Source: Nocardia brevicatena NBRC 12119 (lineage in GTDB: Bacteria; Actinomycetota; Actinomycetes; Mycobacteriales; Mycobacteriaceae). From it: a stretch of 64,000 nucleotides of DNA. Shown piece by piece: positions 8,724 through 18,749 of the stretch (its first letter is position 1; each line of letters begins with the position of its first letter). The notes under the pieces were generated by a model. That model ran no database searches. It saw only the letters and a list, made by a program, of their open reading frames with translations, and had not been told where the DNA came from. The DNA lies in contig NZ_BAFU01000244.1 in assembly GCF_000308495.1 (NCBI RefSeq), positions 1-64,000 on the forward strand, written 5' to 3'. A program made the position numbers and the translations under genes.

Positions 8724-8967
8724 GGGCCTGTCCTTGTTCGGGGCTGATGCTCGGGTCCGCCACTCGGGGAGTCACTCAGCCGAGTCGATCGTGACTATAC
8801 ATATTCATGACTAACATATGGCGAAAAATGCCTGAGAAAACTTGCCATTGACGCCCAAATGAGGTGAAGTTAGTATTCACCACAGTGATGGCAGTCACAG
8901 CCATTCCTCGCGGGCGGACGTTGATTCCCGGCGTCGTGCCCATGACGGCAAATTCAGGAGGCAGCAC
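8724..8967. promoter_or_regulatory. Divergent promoter region between thiolase and SDR operons
   Basis: A 244-bp intergenic region holding the promoters of both divergent operons, markedly AT-rich at 8795-8885. GTTAGT occurs on the minus strand at 8810-8815 (read as ACTAAC on plus) and on the plus strand at 8869-8874. The plus-strand copy continues into TAGTATTCAC (8871-8880), which is repeated exactly at 4186-4195 upstream of the P450. These are candidate sites for a shared regulator such as the double-TetR protein encoded in the leftward operon. Confidence 0.5.
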
Positions 8968-9792
8968 GTGAGCGTGCGGAAACTGCAGGACAAGGTCGCG
9001 TTGGTCTCGGGCTCGGGACGCGGCATCGGGCGCGCGGTGGCACTGAAGCTGGCCTCCGAAGGGGCCAAGGTCGTCGTCAACGACCTCGATCCGGAACCGG
9101 CGAAGGAAGTCGTGGCCGAGCTCGAGGCGCTCGGCGGACAGGCGGTGGCCTGCGTGGGCAGCGTCACCGATCCGGAGTTCGCCGATCGGTTCGCCGCCGC
9201 GGCGGTGGACAACTTCGGCGGCCTCGACATCATCGTCAACAACGCCGGTTACACCTGGGACAACGTGATCCAGAAGATGACCGACCAGCAGTGGGACGAC
9301 ATCATCGACGTGCATCTCACCGCCCCCTTCCGCATCCTGCGCGCCGCGCAGCCGGTTATCAGCGCCGCGGTCAAGCGCGAGCGCGAATCCGGCGTGGTGC
9401 CGTGCCGCAAGGTCGTCAACGTCTCGTCCACCTCCGGCCTGCAGGGCAACGCCGGCCAGGCGAACTACTCCTCCGCCAAGGCCGGCATGGTCGGCCTGAC
9501 CAAGGCGATCGCCAAGGAGTGGGGTCGCTACAACGTCACCGTCAACGCCGTCGCCTACGGCGTGATCAACACCCGGCTGACCTCGGTGACGACCGAGGAG
9601 AAGACCATCAAGGTGGCCGACCGCGACATCAAGGTCGGCGTCGATCCCGCGGTGATGGAAGCGGCCACCAAGCAGATCGCGCTGGGCCGGGCAGGCACCG
9701 TCGAGGAAGCTGCAGGCGCGGTCTACCTGCTGTGCAGCCCCGAGTCGAGCTACATCACCGGCCAGACGCTCGTCTGCGGCGGCGGGCTGTGA
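8968..9792 (+). CDS. SDR-family (FabG-like) hydroxyacyl-CoA dehydrogenase
   Basis: A 274-residue SDR with GSGRGIG, NNAG and catalytic residues in NVSS and YSSAK. Length and motifs resemble the 3-hydroxyacyl-CoA dehydrogenase-like SDRs of actinobacterial lipid catabolism. It starts with GTG, preceded by AGGAGG about 7 nt upstream. It opens a rightward operon running to about 20.2 kb without a gap large enough for an obvious internal promoter. A short SDR fragment with similar sequence around its active-site strand is at 55065-55140. Confidence 0.92.
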   Translation: MSVRKLQDKVALVSGSGRGIGRAVALKLASEGAKVVVNDLDPEPAKEVVAELEALGGQAVACVGSVTDPEFADRFAAAAVDNFGGLDIIVNNAGYTWDNVIQKMTDQQWDDIIDVHLTAPFRILRAAQPVISAAVKRERESGVVPCRKVVNVSSTSGLQGNAGQANYSSAKAGMVGLTKAIAKEWGRYNVTVNAVAYGVINTRLTSVTTEEKTIKVADRDIKVGVDPAVMEAATKQIALGRAGTVEEAAGAVYLLCSPESSYITGQTLVCGGGL

Positions 9793-9794
9793 CC

Positions 9795-10658
9795 ATGACG
9801 TCCGCTCGCGCCGACGAGAGCGCAACGGCCTATGCCGACGTGCGCTACGAGGCCTCCGGCGGCATCGCGACGGTGACCCTGGACGCACCGCAGCGCCGCA
9901 ACGCGATGCGGGTGCCGATGCTGGTGGACGTCCTGCGGGCGCTGGACCGGGCCGACCGCGACCCCGAGGTGCGAGTCGTGATCGTTACCGGCGCCGGCGA
10001 CGCATTCTCCGTGGGCGCGGCACTGGACGGGCCGGAGACGCTGTCACGGGCACTGGCCGAAGACGTCGACGGTCACACGCCCACCGGCTACCGCGAACCG
10101 GCCGGCCGGATCAGCGAGCGGCTCTTCGCCATGCAGAAGCCGGTCATCGCCGCGCTCAACGGCCACGCGATCGGCGGCGGTGTCACCATCGCCGCCGCGA
10201 TGGACATCCGCATCGCGAGCGAGCAGGCCCGGTTCGGGTTCGTCTTCAATCGCCGCGGCGTGGTGCCCGAGGGCGCGTCGTCGTGGTTTTTGCCCCGGCT
10301 GGTCGGTATCGGCCGGGCGACCGACTGGATCCTGTCGGGCCGTGTGTTCGACGCCGCCGAAGCCTATGCGGCGGGCTTCCTCACCCAGGTGGTGCCGCAC
10401 GACGAGGTGCTCACCGCCGCCAGGGCGTACGCCGAGCAGTTCGTGCGGGATACCTCGCCCACCTCGGTCGCGCTCGCCAAACGACTGCTGGCCACCGGTT
10501 GGCTGCACTCGCACCCCGGCCCGGCGGCCGCCGACGAATCCCGCGCCTACGCGAGCCGGGTCGACTCGGCGGACGCGCGCGAAGGGGTCGTGTCGTTCCT
10601 GGAACGCAGACCCGCGGTGTTCCCGCCGTTCGACCCGTCGCCTGCCGAAAGATTCTGA
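9795..10658 (+). CDS. Enoyl-CoA hydratase/isomerase family protein
   Basis: A 287-residue crotonase-fold protein. Visible features are the oxyanion-hole strand with AALNGHAIGGGVTIAAAMDIRIA, and RRGVVPEGASSW, where hydratases place the catalytic glutamate. The start is ATG 9795 or GTG 9789; the latter overlaps the upstream SDR stop as GTGA. It probably hydrates or isomerises an enoyl-CoA intermediate. Its place next to the FabG-like SDR supports consecutive beta-oxidation steps. Confidence 0.9.
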   Translation: MTSARADESATAYADVRYEASGGIATVTLDAPQRRNAMRVPMLVDVLRALDRADRDPEVRVVIVTGAGDAFSVGAALDGPETLSRALAEDVDGHTPTGYREPAGRISERLFAMQKPVIAALNGHAIGGGVTIAAAMDIRIASEQARFGFVFNRRGVVPEGASSWFLPRLVGIGRATDWILSGRVFDAAEAYAAGFLTQVVPHDEVLTAARAYAEQFVRDTSPTSVALAKRLLATGWLHSHPGPAAADESRAYASRVDSADAREGVVSFLERRPAVFPPFDPSPAERF

Positions 10659-10681
10659 CCCACCGAGGAGTGCCGAGCACC

Positions 10682-11665
10682 ATGTCCACCGAACCGTTCA
10701 CCGTCTGCAAGTACGGCGCCGACGCGGAAGGGACCCACGACTTCGCGGGCATCCCCAATTTCAACGAGAGCGTCTACTTCAACTTCGTCGATCCGGTCTC
10801 CCAGCTGGGTGGGCTCGTCCGGATCGGCAACCGGCCGAATCTCGGGTACAGCGAGACCTCGGTGCAGCTCACACTCCCCGGCGGGGCGATCGCGTTCCGG
10901 GCCGGGCGCACGCCGCGCGAGACGAACGACGACTTCGCCGGTCAGGGCCTCGGGATCACCATCACCGAGCCCACGCGCAAGGCCGAGATCACCTATCGCA
11001 ACACCGTCGCCCGCGTGGTTCATCCGTCGTTGATGGCCGAGCACGGTCGCATCGCGTTGAAGAATGCGCCGTCGGAGGAATGCGAGATCTCGCTGACCTA
11101 TGAGGCGTCGAGCCCGATGTTCGTGATCAACAGCGACGGCGACTGCACCCCCGGCGGTTCCACGATCGCGACCGACCACTACGAGCAGTTCGGGCACCTG
11201 TCGGGCACCATCCGGGTCGGCCGCCGTACCTGGGTGCTCGACCGGGTCACCTCGTTCCGCGACCATTCGTGGGGCCCGCGCGAGTGGGCTTCCTACACCG
11301 GTGAATGGGTGGCCGGCTGGCTCGCGGACGGAACCGCCTTCAGCGCGTACGGCGAATACGAGAAATCCGGGGTGCGGGTGTCCGCGGGTGCGGTGCTGAC
11401 CACCGACGGTGTCGCGCACCCGATCACCGACTACACCGTGCACACCGACTACGCCGGGGAATCCACGTACTCGGGACGCCACGTCGGCATCATCACCGCG
11501 GAGGGCCTGCCGACGATCCTCGTCGACGGCGCCATCCGGCACTTCGTCCCGGTCACCCAGCGCACCGAGGACCGCGCCGTCCGGATGGGCCAGATGACCG
11601 TCGACCTCGCCGAGGGACACGGCGGCTGGGCGGTCGCCGAATTCCTGCGGCCGATCCGCCCGTAG
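10682..11665 (+). CDS. DUF7064/DUF7065-type protein (copy A), lipocalin-like fold suspected
   Basis: A 327-residue protein of unknown function. The key feature is FRDHSWGPREW near the middle. It resembles the DHSWG signature of AttH/CrtC (carotenoid hydratase)-like double-lipocalin proteins. Related actinobacterial proteins are, from memory, named DUF7064/DUF7065. It has no signal peptide or transmembrane segment. The ATG at 10682 follows GAGGAGTG. It lies between an enoyl-CoA hydratase and an AMP-ligase. Two more family members are at 38882-39873 and 44105-45151. Inference: it binds or hydrates a hydrophobic intermediate. Confidence 0.8.
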   Translation: MSTEPFTVCKYGADAEGTHDFAGIPNFNESVYFNFVDPVSQLGGLVRIGNRPNLGYSETSVQLTLPGGAIAFRAGRTPRETNDDFAGQGLGITITEPTRKAEITYRNTVARVVHPSLMAEHGRIALKNAPSEECEISLTYEASSPMFVINSDGDCTPGGSTIATDHYEQFGHLSGTIRVGRRTWVLDRVTSFRDHSWGPREWASYTGEWVAGWLADGTAFSAYGEYEKSGVRVSAGAVLTTDGVAHPITDYTVHTDYAGESTYSGRHVGIITAEGLPTILVDGAIRHFVPVTQRTEDRAVRMGQMTVDLAEGHGGWAVAEFLRPIRP

Positions 11666-11712
11666 ACCGTCACCCGTCGCACCCGAACGAATCGTCTCCG
11701 AGGAGCACGTCC

Positions 11713-13287
11713 ATGTATCCCGGCCGCCGCGCCATCGAACATCCTGATCGCCCAGCCATCATCATGGCGCCCAGTGGGGAGGTCATGGCCTACGGTGACC
11801 TCGACGCACGGGCGAACCGGCTGGCCGCGCTGTTCCGCTCCGAGGGCATCGGGCCGGGAGACCACATCGCGCTGTTCATGGAGAACCACCTCGAGATGAT
11901 CGTCGCGATGTCGGCGGCCGAGCGATCGGGGCTGTTCTACACCCCGGTCAACTCCTTCCTGTCGGCGGCCGAGGCCGCGTACATCATCAACGACTCGCAG
12001 TCGCGGCTGGTCATCACGACCGCGGCGAAATCCCCGGTCGCGCGGGAGTTCCCCGAACGGTGTCCGCGGGTGAGCCGTTGGCTCATGGTCGACGCCGATC
12101 CCGGTTCGCCCGCACTGGCAGACCGGTACGAGTCCTACCACGCGGCGGTCGCCGGATTCGGCACCGCACCGGGGGAGGACGAACGGCTCGGCACGCCGAT
12201 GTTCTACTCCTCCGGCACCACCGGCAGGCCCAAGGCGATCAAACGCATGCTGCCCGACGCGCACCCGGGCCAGATCCTCGCGATCGAGGATTTCGGCCGC
12301 AAACTGTTCCACCTGCGCGAAGGCATGCGATTCCTCTCACCCGCCCCGCTCTACCACTCGGGCCCGCAATCGACGGTCGCGATCAGCCTGCGCCTGGGGG
12401 CCACGGTGGTGGTGATGGAGAAGTTCGACGCCGAGCTATATCTCGAACTGGTCGAGAAACACCGCATCACGCACTCGATGGTCGTTCCGACCATGTTCTC
12501 CCGGCTGCTCAAGCTGCCCGAGGACAAGCGCGCCCACGACGTCTCCTCGCTCGAGGTCGTGGTGCACGGTGCCGCTCCGTGCCCCGTCGCGGTCAAGGAT
12601 GCCATGCTCGACTGGTGGGGCCCGGTGATCTACGAGTACTACGGCGGCACCGAGGCCAACGGCATGTGCGGATGCACCCCCGAGGAGTGGCTGGCGCACA
12701 AGGGAACCGTCGGCCGGCCGTTCATGGGTGAACCGGTGATCCTCGACGGGGACGGCAACGAATGTCCGCCCGGCGTCGCCGGAACTATCTGGTTCCGCGG
12801 TGAGGGCAGTGGCTTCGAGTACTTCAACGACCCGGGCAAAACGGCCGAGGCCAAGGACCCCACCGGGACGATGTCCAAGATCGGTGACATCGGCTACCTC
12901 GACGAGGACGGGTTCCTGTACCTCACCGACCGCCAGGCGTTCGTCATCATCTCCGGCGGTGTGAACATCTACCCGCAGGAGATCGAGAACCTGCTCGTCA
13001 CACACCCGAAGGTGATGGACGCCGCGGTTTTCGGTGTCCCGGACGAGGACTTCGGCGAGGCCGTCAAGGCCGTGATCCAAGCCGTCGATCCGGCGCAGGC
13101 CGGTCCGGAACTGGCCGCCGAACTGAGCGAGTTCTGTCGCGAGCACCTCGCGAAATTCAAGTGCCCCAAGTCCTTCGACTTCATCGACGAGATGCCCCGG
13201 CTGCCCACCGGGAAGCTCTACAAGAAGCCCCTGCGCGACGCGTACTGGCAGACCGCGGATTCCGCGTCGCCGGCCGCCGTCCACTGA
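11713..13287 (+). CDS. AMP-forming acyl-CoA synthetase (FadD-like)
   Basis: A 524-residue adenylate-forming enzyme that activates a carboxylic acid to its CoA ester. Motifs include the P-loop YSSGTTGRPKAIK, the A5-type EYYGGTEANG, and a C-terminal PTGKLYKK with the catalytic Lys. The ATG at 11713 is preceded by GAGGAGCACG. The start gives the N-terminus MYPGRRAIEHPDRPA, which matches the style of the second FadD at 39894-41435 (VYPGPRAQNYPDRVA). The two are clear homologues. Confidence 0.94.
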   Translation: MYPGRRAIEHPDRPAIIMAPSGEVMAYGDLDARANRLAALFRSEGIGPGDHIALFMENHLEMIVAMSAAERSGLFYTPVNSFLSAAEAAYIINDSQSRLVITTAAKSPVAREFPERCPRVSRWLMVDADPGSPALADRYESYHAAVAGFGTAPGEDERLGTPMFYSSGTTGRPKAIKRMLPDAHPGQILAIEDFGRKLFHLREGMRFLSPAPLYHSGPQSTVAISLRLGATVVVMEKFDAELYLELVEKHRITHSMVVPTMFSRLLKLPEDKRAHDVSSLEVVVHGAAPCPVAVKDAMLDWWGPVIYEYYGGTEANGMCGCTPEEWLAHKGTVGRPFMGEPVILDGDGNECPPGVAGTIWFRGEGSGFEYFNDPGKTAEAKDPTGTMSKIGDIGYLDEDGFLYLTDRQAFVIISGGVNIYPQEIENLLVTHPKVMDAAVFGVPDEDFGEAVKAVIQAVDPAQAGPELAAELSEFCREHLAKFKCPKSFDFIDEMPRLPTGKLYKKPLRDAYWQTADSASPAAVH

Positions 13288-13347
13288 CCCGCGACCGCCG
13301 TCGGACCACGACCGGTCGTGCGCCAACACCTGAGAACAGGACCCGAA

Positions 13348-14559
<1,212 letters not shown>

Positions 14560-14638
14560 GAGCGCCGTGTCCCAGACGTCCCCCACCCGGACATCCCACC
14601 GACAGAATTCCGACAACACCCCGAGCGAGGCCGGTGCC

Positions 14639-16777
14639 GTGACCACCATCGAGACCATCACCTGGGAGCAGATCGAATCCGGCGTCGTCGTTCTGACTTT
14701 CGACGACCCCACACAGTCGGTCAACACCATGACCGCGGCCTGGTCCGCATCGTTTTCCGCCGCCCTCGACCGGCTCGCGGCACTGGGTTCCGAGCTGACC
14801 GGCGTGATCCTCACCTCGGCCAAGAAGACCTTCTTCGCCGGTGGCGATCTGGGCGACCTGCTCGCCACCACCCCCGAGCAGGCGGGCGAACTGACCGCCT
14901 TCGCCAACGGCGCCAAGGCGATGCTGCGCAGGCTCGAAACCCTCGGCGTCCCGGTGGTCGCCGCCCTCGGCGGCAGCGCGCTCGGCGGTGGCCTGGAGAT
15001 CGCCCTGGCCTGCCACCATCGCATCGCCGTGGACACACCGGCCATTCGGATCGGACTTCCCGAGGTCACCCTCGGCCTGCTACCCGGCGGTGGCGGCGTG
15101 GTGCGCACCGTCCGGCTGCTCGGCCTGGACACGGCGCTGGACAAGGTGCTGCTGCCCGGCACCGCCCATCGCGTGCGGGACGCGCTCGCCCTCGGTCTGG
15201 TCGACTGCGTCGCCCCGGACGCCGAGGCGCTGATTCCCGCTGCCCTGGAATGGATCTCGGCGAATCCGGGTGCCACCCAGCCGTGGGATCGCGGTGAGCC
15301 GATCCCCGGCGGAACCGCGTACACCCCGTCGATCGAAGCCCGACTGCCGGTGCGTGCCGCCGCGCTGCGCGCCCGCCACAGGGGGGCGCCCATGCCCGCC
15401 CCGACGAATATTCTCAGCGCGGCCGTCGAGAGCACCCAGGTCGACTTCGACACCGCGTCCGCGATCGAGACCCGCTACTTCGTCGAACTGGTCACCGGCC
15501 CGGTCGCGAAGAACATCATCCAGGGCACCTTCTTCGACAAGAAGGTCATCAAGTCCGGTGCGAGCCGGCCGAAGGGTTTTCCCACCCATCGCGCGACCTT
15601 CGTTGCCGTGCTCGGCGCGGGCATGATGGGCGCGGGTGTGGCCCTGTCGTGCGCGCTCGTCGGCATGCGGGTGGCGTTGAAGGACATCGACCTGGCCGCC
15701 GCCGAGCGCGGCAAGGACTACGCCCGCACAGTGCTCGGCAAGCAGGTCGACGCGGGCAAGCGGACCCGCGAGGACGCCGACGCGATCCTTCACCTCATCA
15801 CTCCCACCACGTCCATCGAGGATCTCGCGGGAGCCGACCTCGTGATCGAAGCCGTGTTCGAGAACCCCGATCTCAAGCGTGAGGTGTTCGCCGAAGTCCT
15901 CGACGTCGTCGCTCCCGACGCGGTGCAGGCCTCCAACACCTCCACCCTGCCGATCACCGATCTCGCTCGCGATCTGCCGCGCCCCGAGGACTTCATCGGC
16001 CTGCACTTCTTCTCGCCGGTCGACCGCATGGAGCTGATCGAAATCATCGTCGGCGACAAGACCAGCGACGCCGCCCTGGCCAAGGCCTTCGACATCGCCT
16101 TGCAGATGCGCAAGACCCCGATCGTGGTCGGCGACGGACGCGGCTTCTTCACCAGCCGGGTCATCCTGCAGCGTCTCGTGGAAGCCGCGGCGATGATCGG
16201 TGAGGGCGTCGACCCGCAGTCCATCGAGCAGGCCTCGCTGCAGGCGGGCTATCCCGTGGGCACGCTCGCGCTGCTCGACGAACTGACGCTGTCGTTGCCG
16301 CTGAAGATCCGCGGCCAGTTCCGCGAGGTCGCCCAGCAGCGGGGCGCGGAGCTGGCCGACCACCCCGGCGACGCGGTGCTCACCGCGATGGTCGAGGAAC
16401 TGGGCAGGCCGAGCCGGGTCGCCGGCGCCGGCTTCTACGACTACGTCGACGGCAAGCGGACAGCCTTGTGGCCCGGTCTGGCAGAGCGGTTCCCGCGCGC
16501 GGAGCAGCGGGTCGACCTGGCGGATCTGCGCGATCGCCTGCTCTTCGCCGAGGCGCTCGAGACCGTCCGCTGCCACGACGATGGCATCCTGCGCTCGACC
16601 GCCGACGCGAACGTCGGCTCACTGCTCGGCATCGGCTTCCCCGTCTGGACCGGTGGCACCAGTCAGTTCGTGGCGGGCTACCCCGGCGGCACCGCCGCGT
16701 TCGTGCGGCGCGCGCGGGAACTGGCCGACCGGTACGGCGCGCGGTTCACCCCGCCGGCCTCGCTGACGGGACAGTGA
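14639..16777 (+). CDS. FadB-like enoyl-CoA hydratase/3-hydroxyacyl-CoA dehydrogenase
   Basis: A two-enzyme protein of about 712 residues. The N-terminal crotonase domain (about residues 1-200) shows ALGGSALGGGLEIALA and GLPEVTLGLLPGGGG, the latter with the catalytic Glu. The dehydrogenase part begins near residue 320 with VLGAGMMGAGVA and has the catalytic His in GLHFFSPVDRM. The GTG at 14639 gives a family-like N-terminus. An earlier GTG at 14567 would add 24 unremarkable residues. It performs two consecutive beta-oxidation steps and pairs with the thiolase just upstream. Confidence 0.93.
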   Translation: MTTIETITWEQIESGVVVLTFDDPTQSVNTMTAAWSASFSAALDRLAALGSELTGVILTSAKKTFFAGGDLGDLLATTPEQAGELTAFANGAKAMLRRLETLGVPVVAALGGSALGGGLEIALACHHRIAVDTPAIRIGLPEVTLGLLPGGGGVVRTVRLLGLDTALDKVLLPGTAHRVRDALALGLVDCVAPDAEALIPAALEWISANPGATQPWDRGEPIPGGTAYTPSIEARLPVRAAALRARHRGAPMPAPTNILSAAVESTQVDFDTASAIETRYFVELVTGPVAKNIIQGTFFDKKVIKSGASRPKGFPTHRATFVAVLGAGMMGAGVALSCALVGMRVALKDIDLAAAERGKDYARTVLGKQVDAGKRTREDADAILHLITPTTSIEDLAGADLVIEAVFENPDLKREVFAEVLDVVAPDAVQASNTSTLPITDLARDLPRPEDFIGLHFFSPVDRMELIEIIVGDKTSDAALAKAFDIALQMRKTPIVVGDGRGFFTSRVILQRLVEAAAMIGEGVDPQSIEQASLQAGYPVGTLALLDELTLSLPLKIRGQFREVAQQRGAELADHPGDAVLTAMVEELGRPSRVAGAGFYDYVDGKRTALWPGLAERFPRAEQRVDLADLRDRLLFAEALETVRCHDDGILRSTADANVGSLLGIGFPVWTGGTSQFVAGYPGGTAAFVRRARELADRYGARFTPPASLTGQ

Positions 16778-16778
16778 T

Positions 16779-17921
16779 ATGCGCAGGGACATCTACACCG
16801 CCGAACACGAGGCCTTCCGTTCCGCGTTCCGCGCACTGCTCGACCGCGAGGCCGTGCCCAACGTCGAGAAGTGGGAACAGGCGGGCACCGTCGACCGCGA
16901 CTTCATCACCACCGCGGCCGAATCCGGTTTCCTCGGCTTCGAATTCGACACCGAGTACGGCGGCCTCGGTATCTCGGACTTCCGCTACAACGCCGTCATA
17001 GCCGAGGAAGTCGTGCGCTCCGGCATGGCCGGTGACACCTTCAGCATGCAGAACGACATTATCGTGCCGTATCTGCGCGACCTCGCCACCGACGAACAGA
17101 AGCAGCGTTGGTTGCCCAGGTTCACCCGTGGTGAGTGCGTCACCTCGCTGGGCATGACCGAACCCGGGGCGGGCTCGGATCTCGCCTCGATCCGCACCGC
17201 CGCGGTCCGCGACGGCGAGGATCTGGTCATCAACGGCACCAAGACGTTCATCACCAGCGGCGCCACCTGCGACCTGGCGATCGTGCTGGTCCGCACCGGC
17301 GAACGCGACGGCCGGGGCGCCTCGCTCGTCGCCGTCGAGTACGGCACCCCGGGATTCGACCGCGGACGCCCGATGCGCAAGATCGGCCGCAAGGCCCAGG
17401 ACACCGCGGAACTGGTGTTCACCGACTGCCGCGTCCCGGTCGCGAACATCCTCGGCGAGCCCGGCCGCGGCTTCGGCTCGGCGATCGCGAACCTGCCGCG
17501 CGAGCGGCTCTCCATCGCGGTGTCCGCGGTGGCCTCGGCCGAGCACGCACTGAGCCTGGCCCTCGACCACGTCCGTTCGCGGATCGCGTTCGGCGCACCG
17601 CTGGCCGACCTGCAATCGGTGCGGATGTCGATCGCCGACATGCACACCGAGGTGCGGATCCTGCAGCACTACGTCGACGGCTGCGTGGCCGCGCTCAACC
17701 GCGGCGAACTGTCCGCTGCGGACGCCGCGGGCGCCAAATACAAAGCGACCGAACTGCAATGGGACGTCCTGGACCGGTCGCTGCAGCTCTTCGGCGGCTA
17801 CGGCTACACGGAGGAATATCCCATCGCGCGGATGTGGCGCGACGCGCGCATCCAGCGGATCTACGGAGGAGCGAACGAAGTGATGAAGGATCTCGTCGGC
17901 CGCGCGGTGGTGGCCGGATGA
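16779..17921 (+). CDS. Acyl-CoA dehydrogenase
   Basis: A 380-residue flavoprotein of the standard acyl-CoA dehydrogenase fold. It has the flavin/substrate loop MTEPGAGSDLASI, the GGYGYTEEYP segment and IYGGANEV, where the catalytic glutamate is expected. It starts 1 nt after the FadB-like stop, and its own stop overlaps the next SDR start as ATGA. It introduces the 2,3 double bond in an acyl-CoA and passes electrons to ETF. Confidence 0.95.
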   Translation: MRRDIYTAEHEAFRSAFRALLDREAVPNVEKWEQAGTVDRDFITTAAESGFLGFEFDTEYGGLGISDFRYNAVIAEEVVRSGMAGDTFSMQNDIIVPYLRDLATDEQKQRWLPRFTRGECVTSLGMTEPGAGSDLASIRTAAVRDGEDLVINGTKTFITSGATCDLAIVLVRTGERDGRGASLVAVEYGTPGFDRGRPMRKIGRKAQDTAELVFTDCRVPVANILGEPGRGFGSAIANLPRERLSIAVSAVASAEHALSLALDHVRSRIAFGAPLADLQSVRMSIADMHTEVRILQHYVDGCVAALNRGELSAADAAGAKYKATELQWDVLDRSLQLFGGYGYTEEYPIARMWRDARIQRIYGGANEVMKDLVGRAVVAG

Positions 17922-18724
17922 ACAGCGCATCGCCGGCGGGACCGCTCGCCGGCAGGACCGCACTCGTCACGGGCGGCTCGCGGGGCGTCGGCCGCGCGAT
18001 CGCGCTGCGCCTGGCCCGCGACGGCGCTGCGGTGGCCGTGAACTACCGGCGCGACGCGGCGGCCGCCGACGAGGTGGTCGAGCAGATCGTCGCGGCAGGC
18101 GGACGTGCGGCGACCTACGGCGCATCGATCGACGACGAGGCCGCCGTCGCGGATATGGTGACCGCGATCCGCGCCGATCTGGGCCCGGTGGACCTGATCG
18201 TCAGCAATGCCGGTTCGGCCAGTCGCGGCCAGGACGTCGCCTCGACACCGCAGGCCGACTACCTGCAACTCATGCGGGTACACACCTTCGGCCCGATCGC
18301 GTTGATCCAACAGGTGCTGCCGGACATGCGCAAGGCCGCGTCGAAGGGTGTGGGCCGTGGCGACATCGTGATGATCTCCTCCAACACCACGCTGTCGGCC
18401 CCGCCGAATTCCGCGCCCTACACGATGGCCAAGGCTGCTATGGAGATGTGTGTGCGCACCCTCGCACGGGAGGAGCGCCGCTACGGCATCCACGCCAATA
18501 TCGTCGCGCCCGGTCTCGTCGCCACCGAGATGGGTAAACGACTCGTCTCCGCCGCGCGTGGCGCCGATATCGGCGATCTCGACGCCGATTCACCGTTCGG
18601 GCGGGTGTGCCGCCCCGAGGACGTCGCCGGCACGGTGGCGTTCCTGGTGTCACCGGACTCCGGCTACGTGACCGGACAGCGGCTGGTCGTCGACGGCGGC
18701 GGCCCGAACCCGACGATCTTCTGA
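17918..18724 (+). CDS. SDR-family oxidoreductase
   Basis: A 268-residue SDR with GGSRGVG at the cofactor loop, SNAG in place of NNAG, and active-site residues in ISSN and YTMAK. The ATG overlaps the acyl-CoA dehydrogenase stop (ATGA), so translation is coupled. Its likely role is oxidation or reduction of a hydroxyacyl or keto intermediate of the same pathway. Confidence 0.92.
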   Translation: MNSASPAGPLAGRTALVTGGSRGVGRAIALRLARDGAAVAVNYRRDAAAADEVVEQIVAAGGRAATYGASIDDEAAVADMVTAIRADLGPVDLIVSNAGSASRGQDVASTPQADYLQLMRVHTFGPIALIQQVLPDMRKAASKGVGRGDIVMISSNTTLSAPPNSAPYTMAKAAMEMCVRTLAREERRYGIHANIVAPGLVATEMGKRLVSAARGADIGDLDADSPFGRVCRPEDVAGTVAFLVSPDSGYVTGQRLVVDGGGPNPTIF

Positions 18725-18749
18725 CGACCGACACGAGAGTGAGGCTTGG

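Noticed and set aside
8776-9888. 370-codon minus-strand open frame over the SDR at 8968
   Set aside because: Overlaps a well-supported SDR with a good ribosome-binding site and has no motif of its own.
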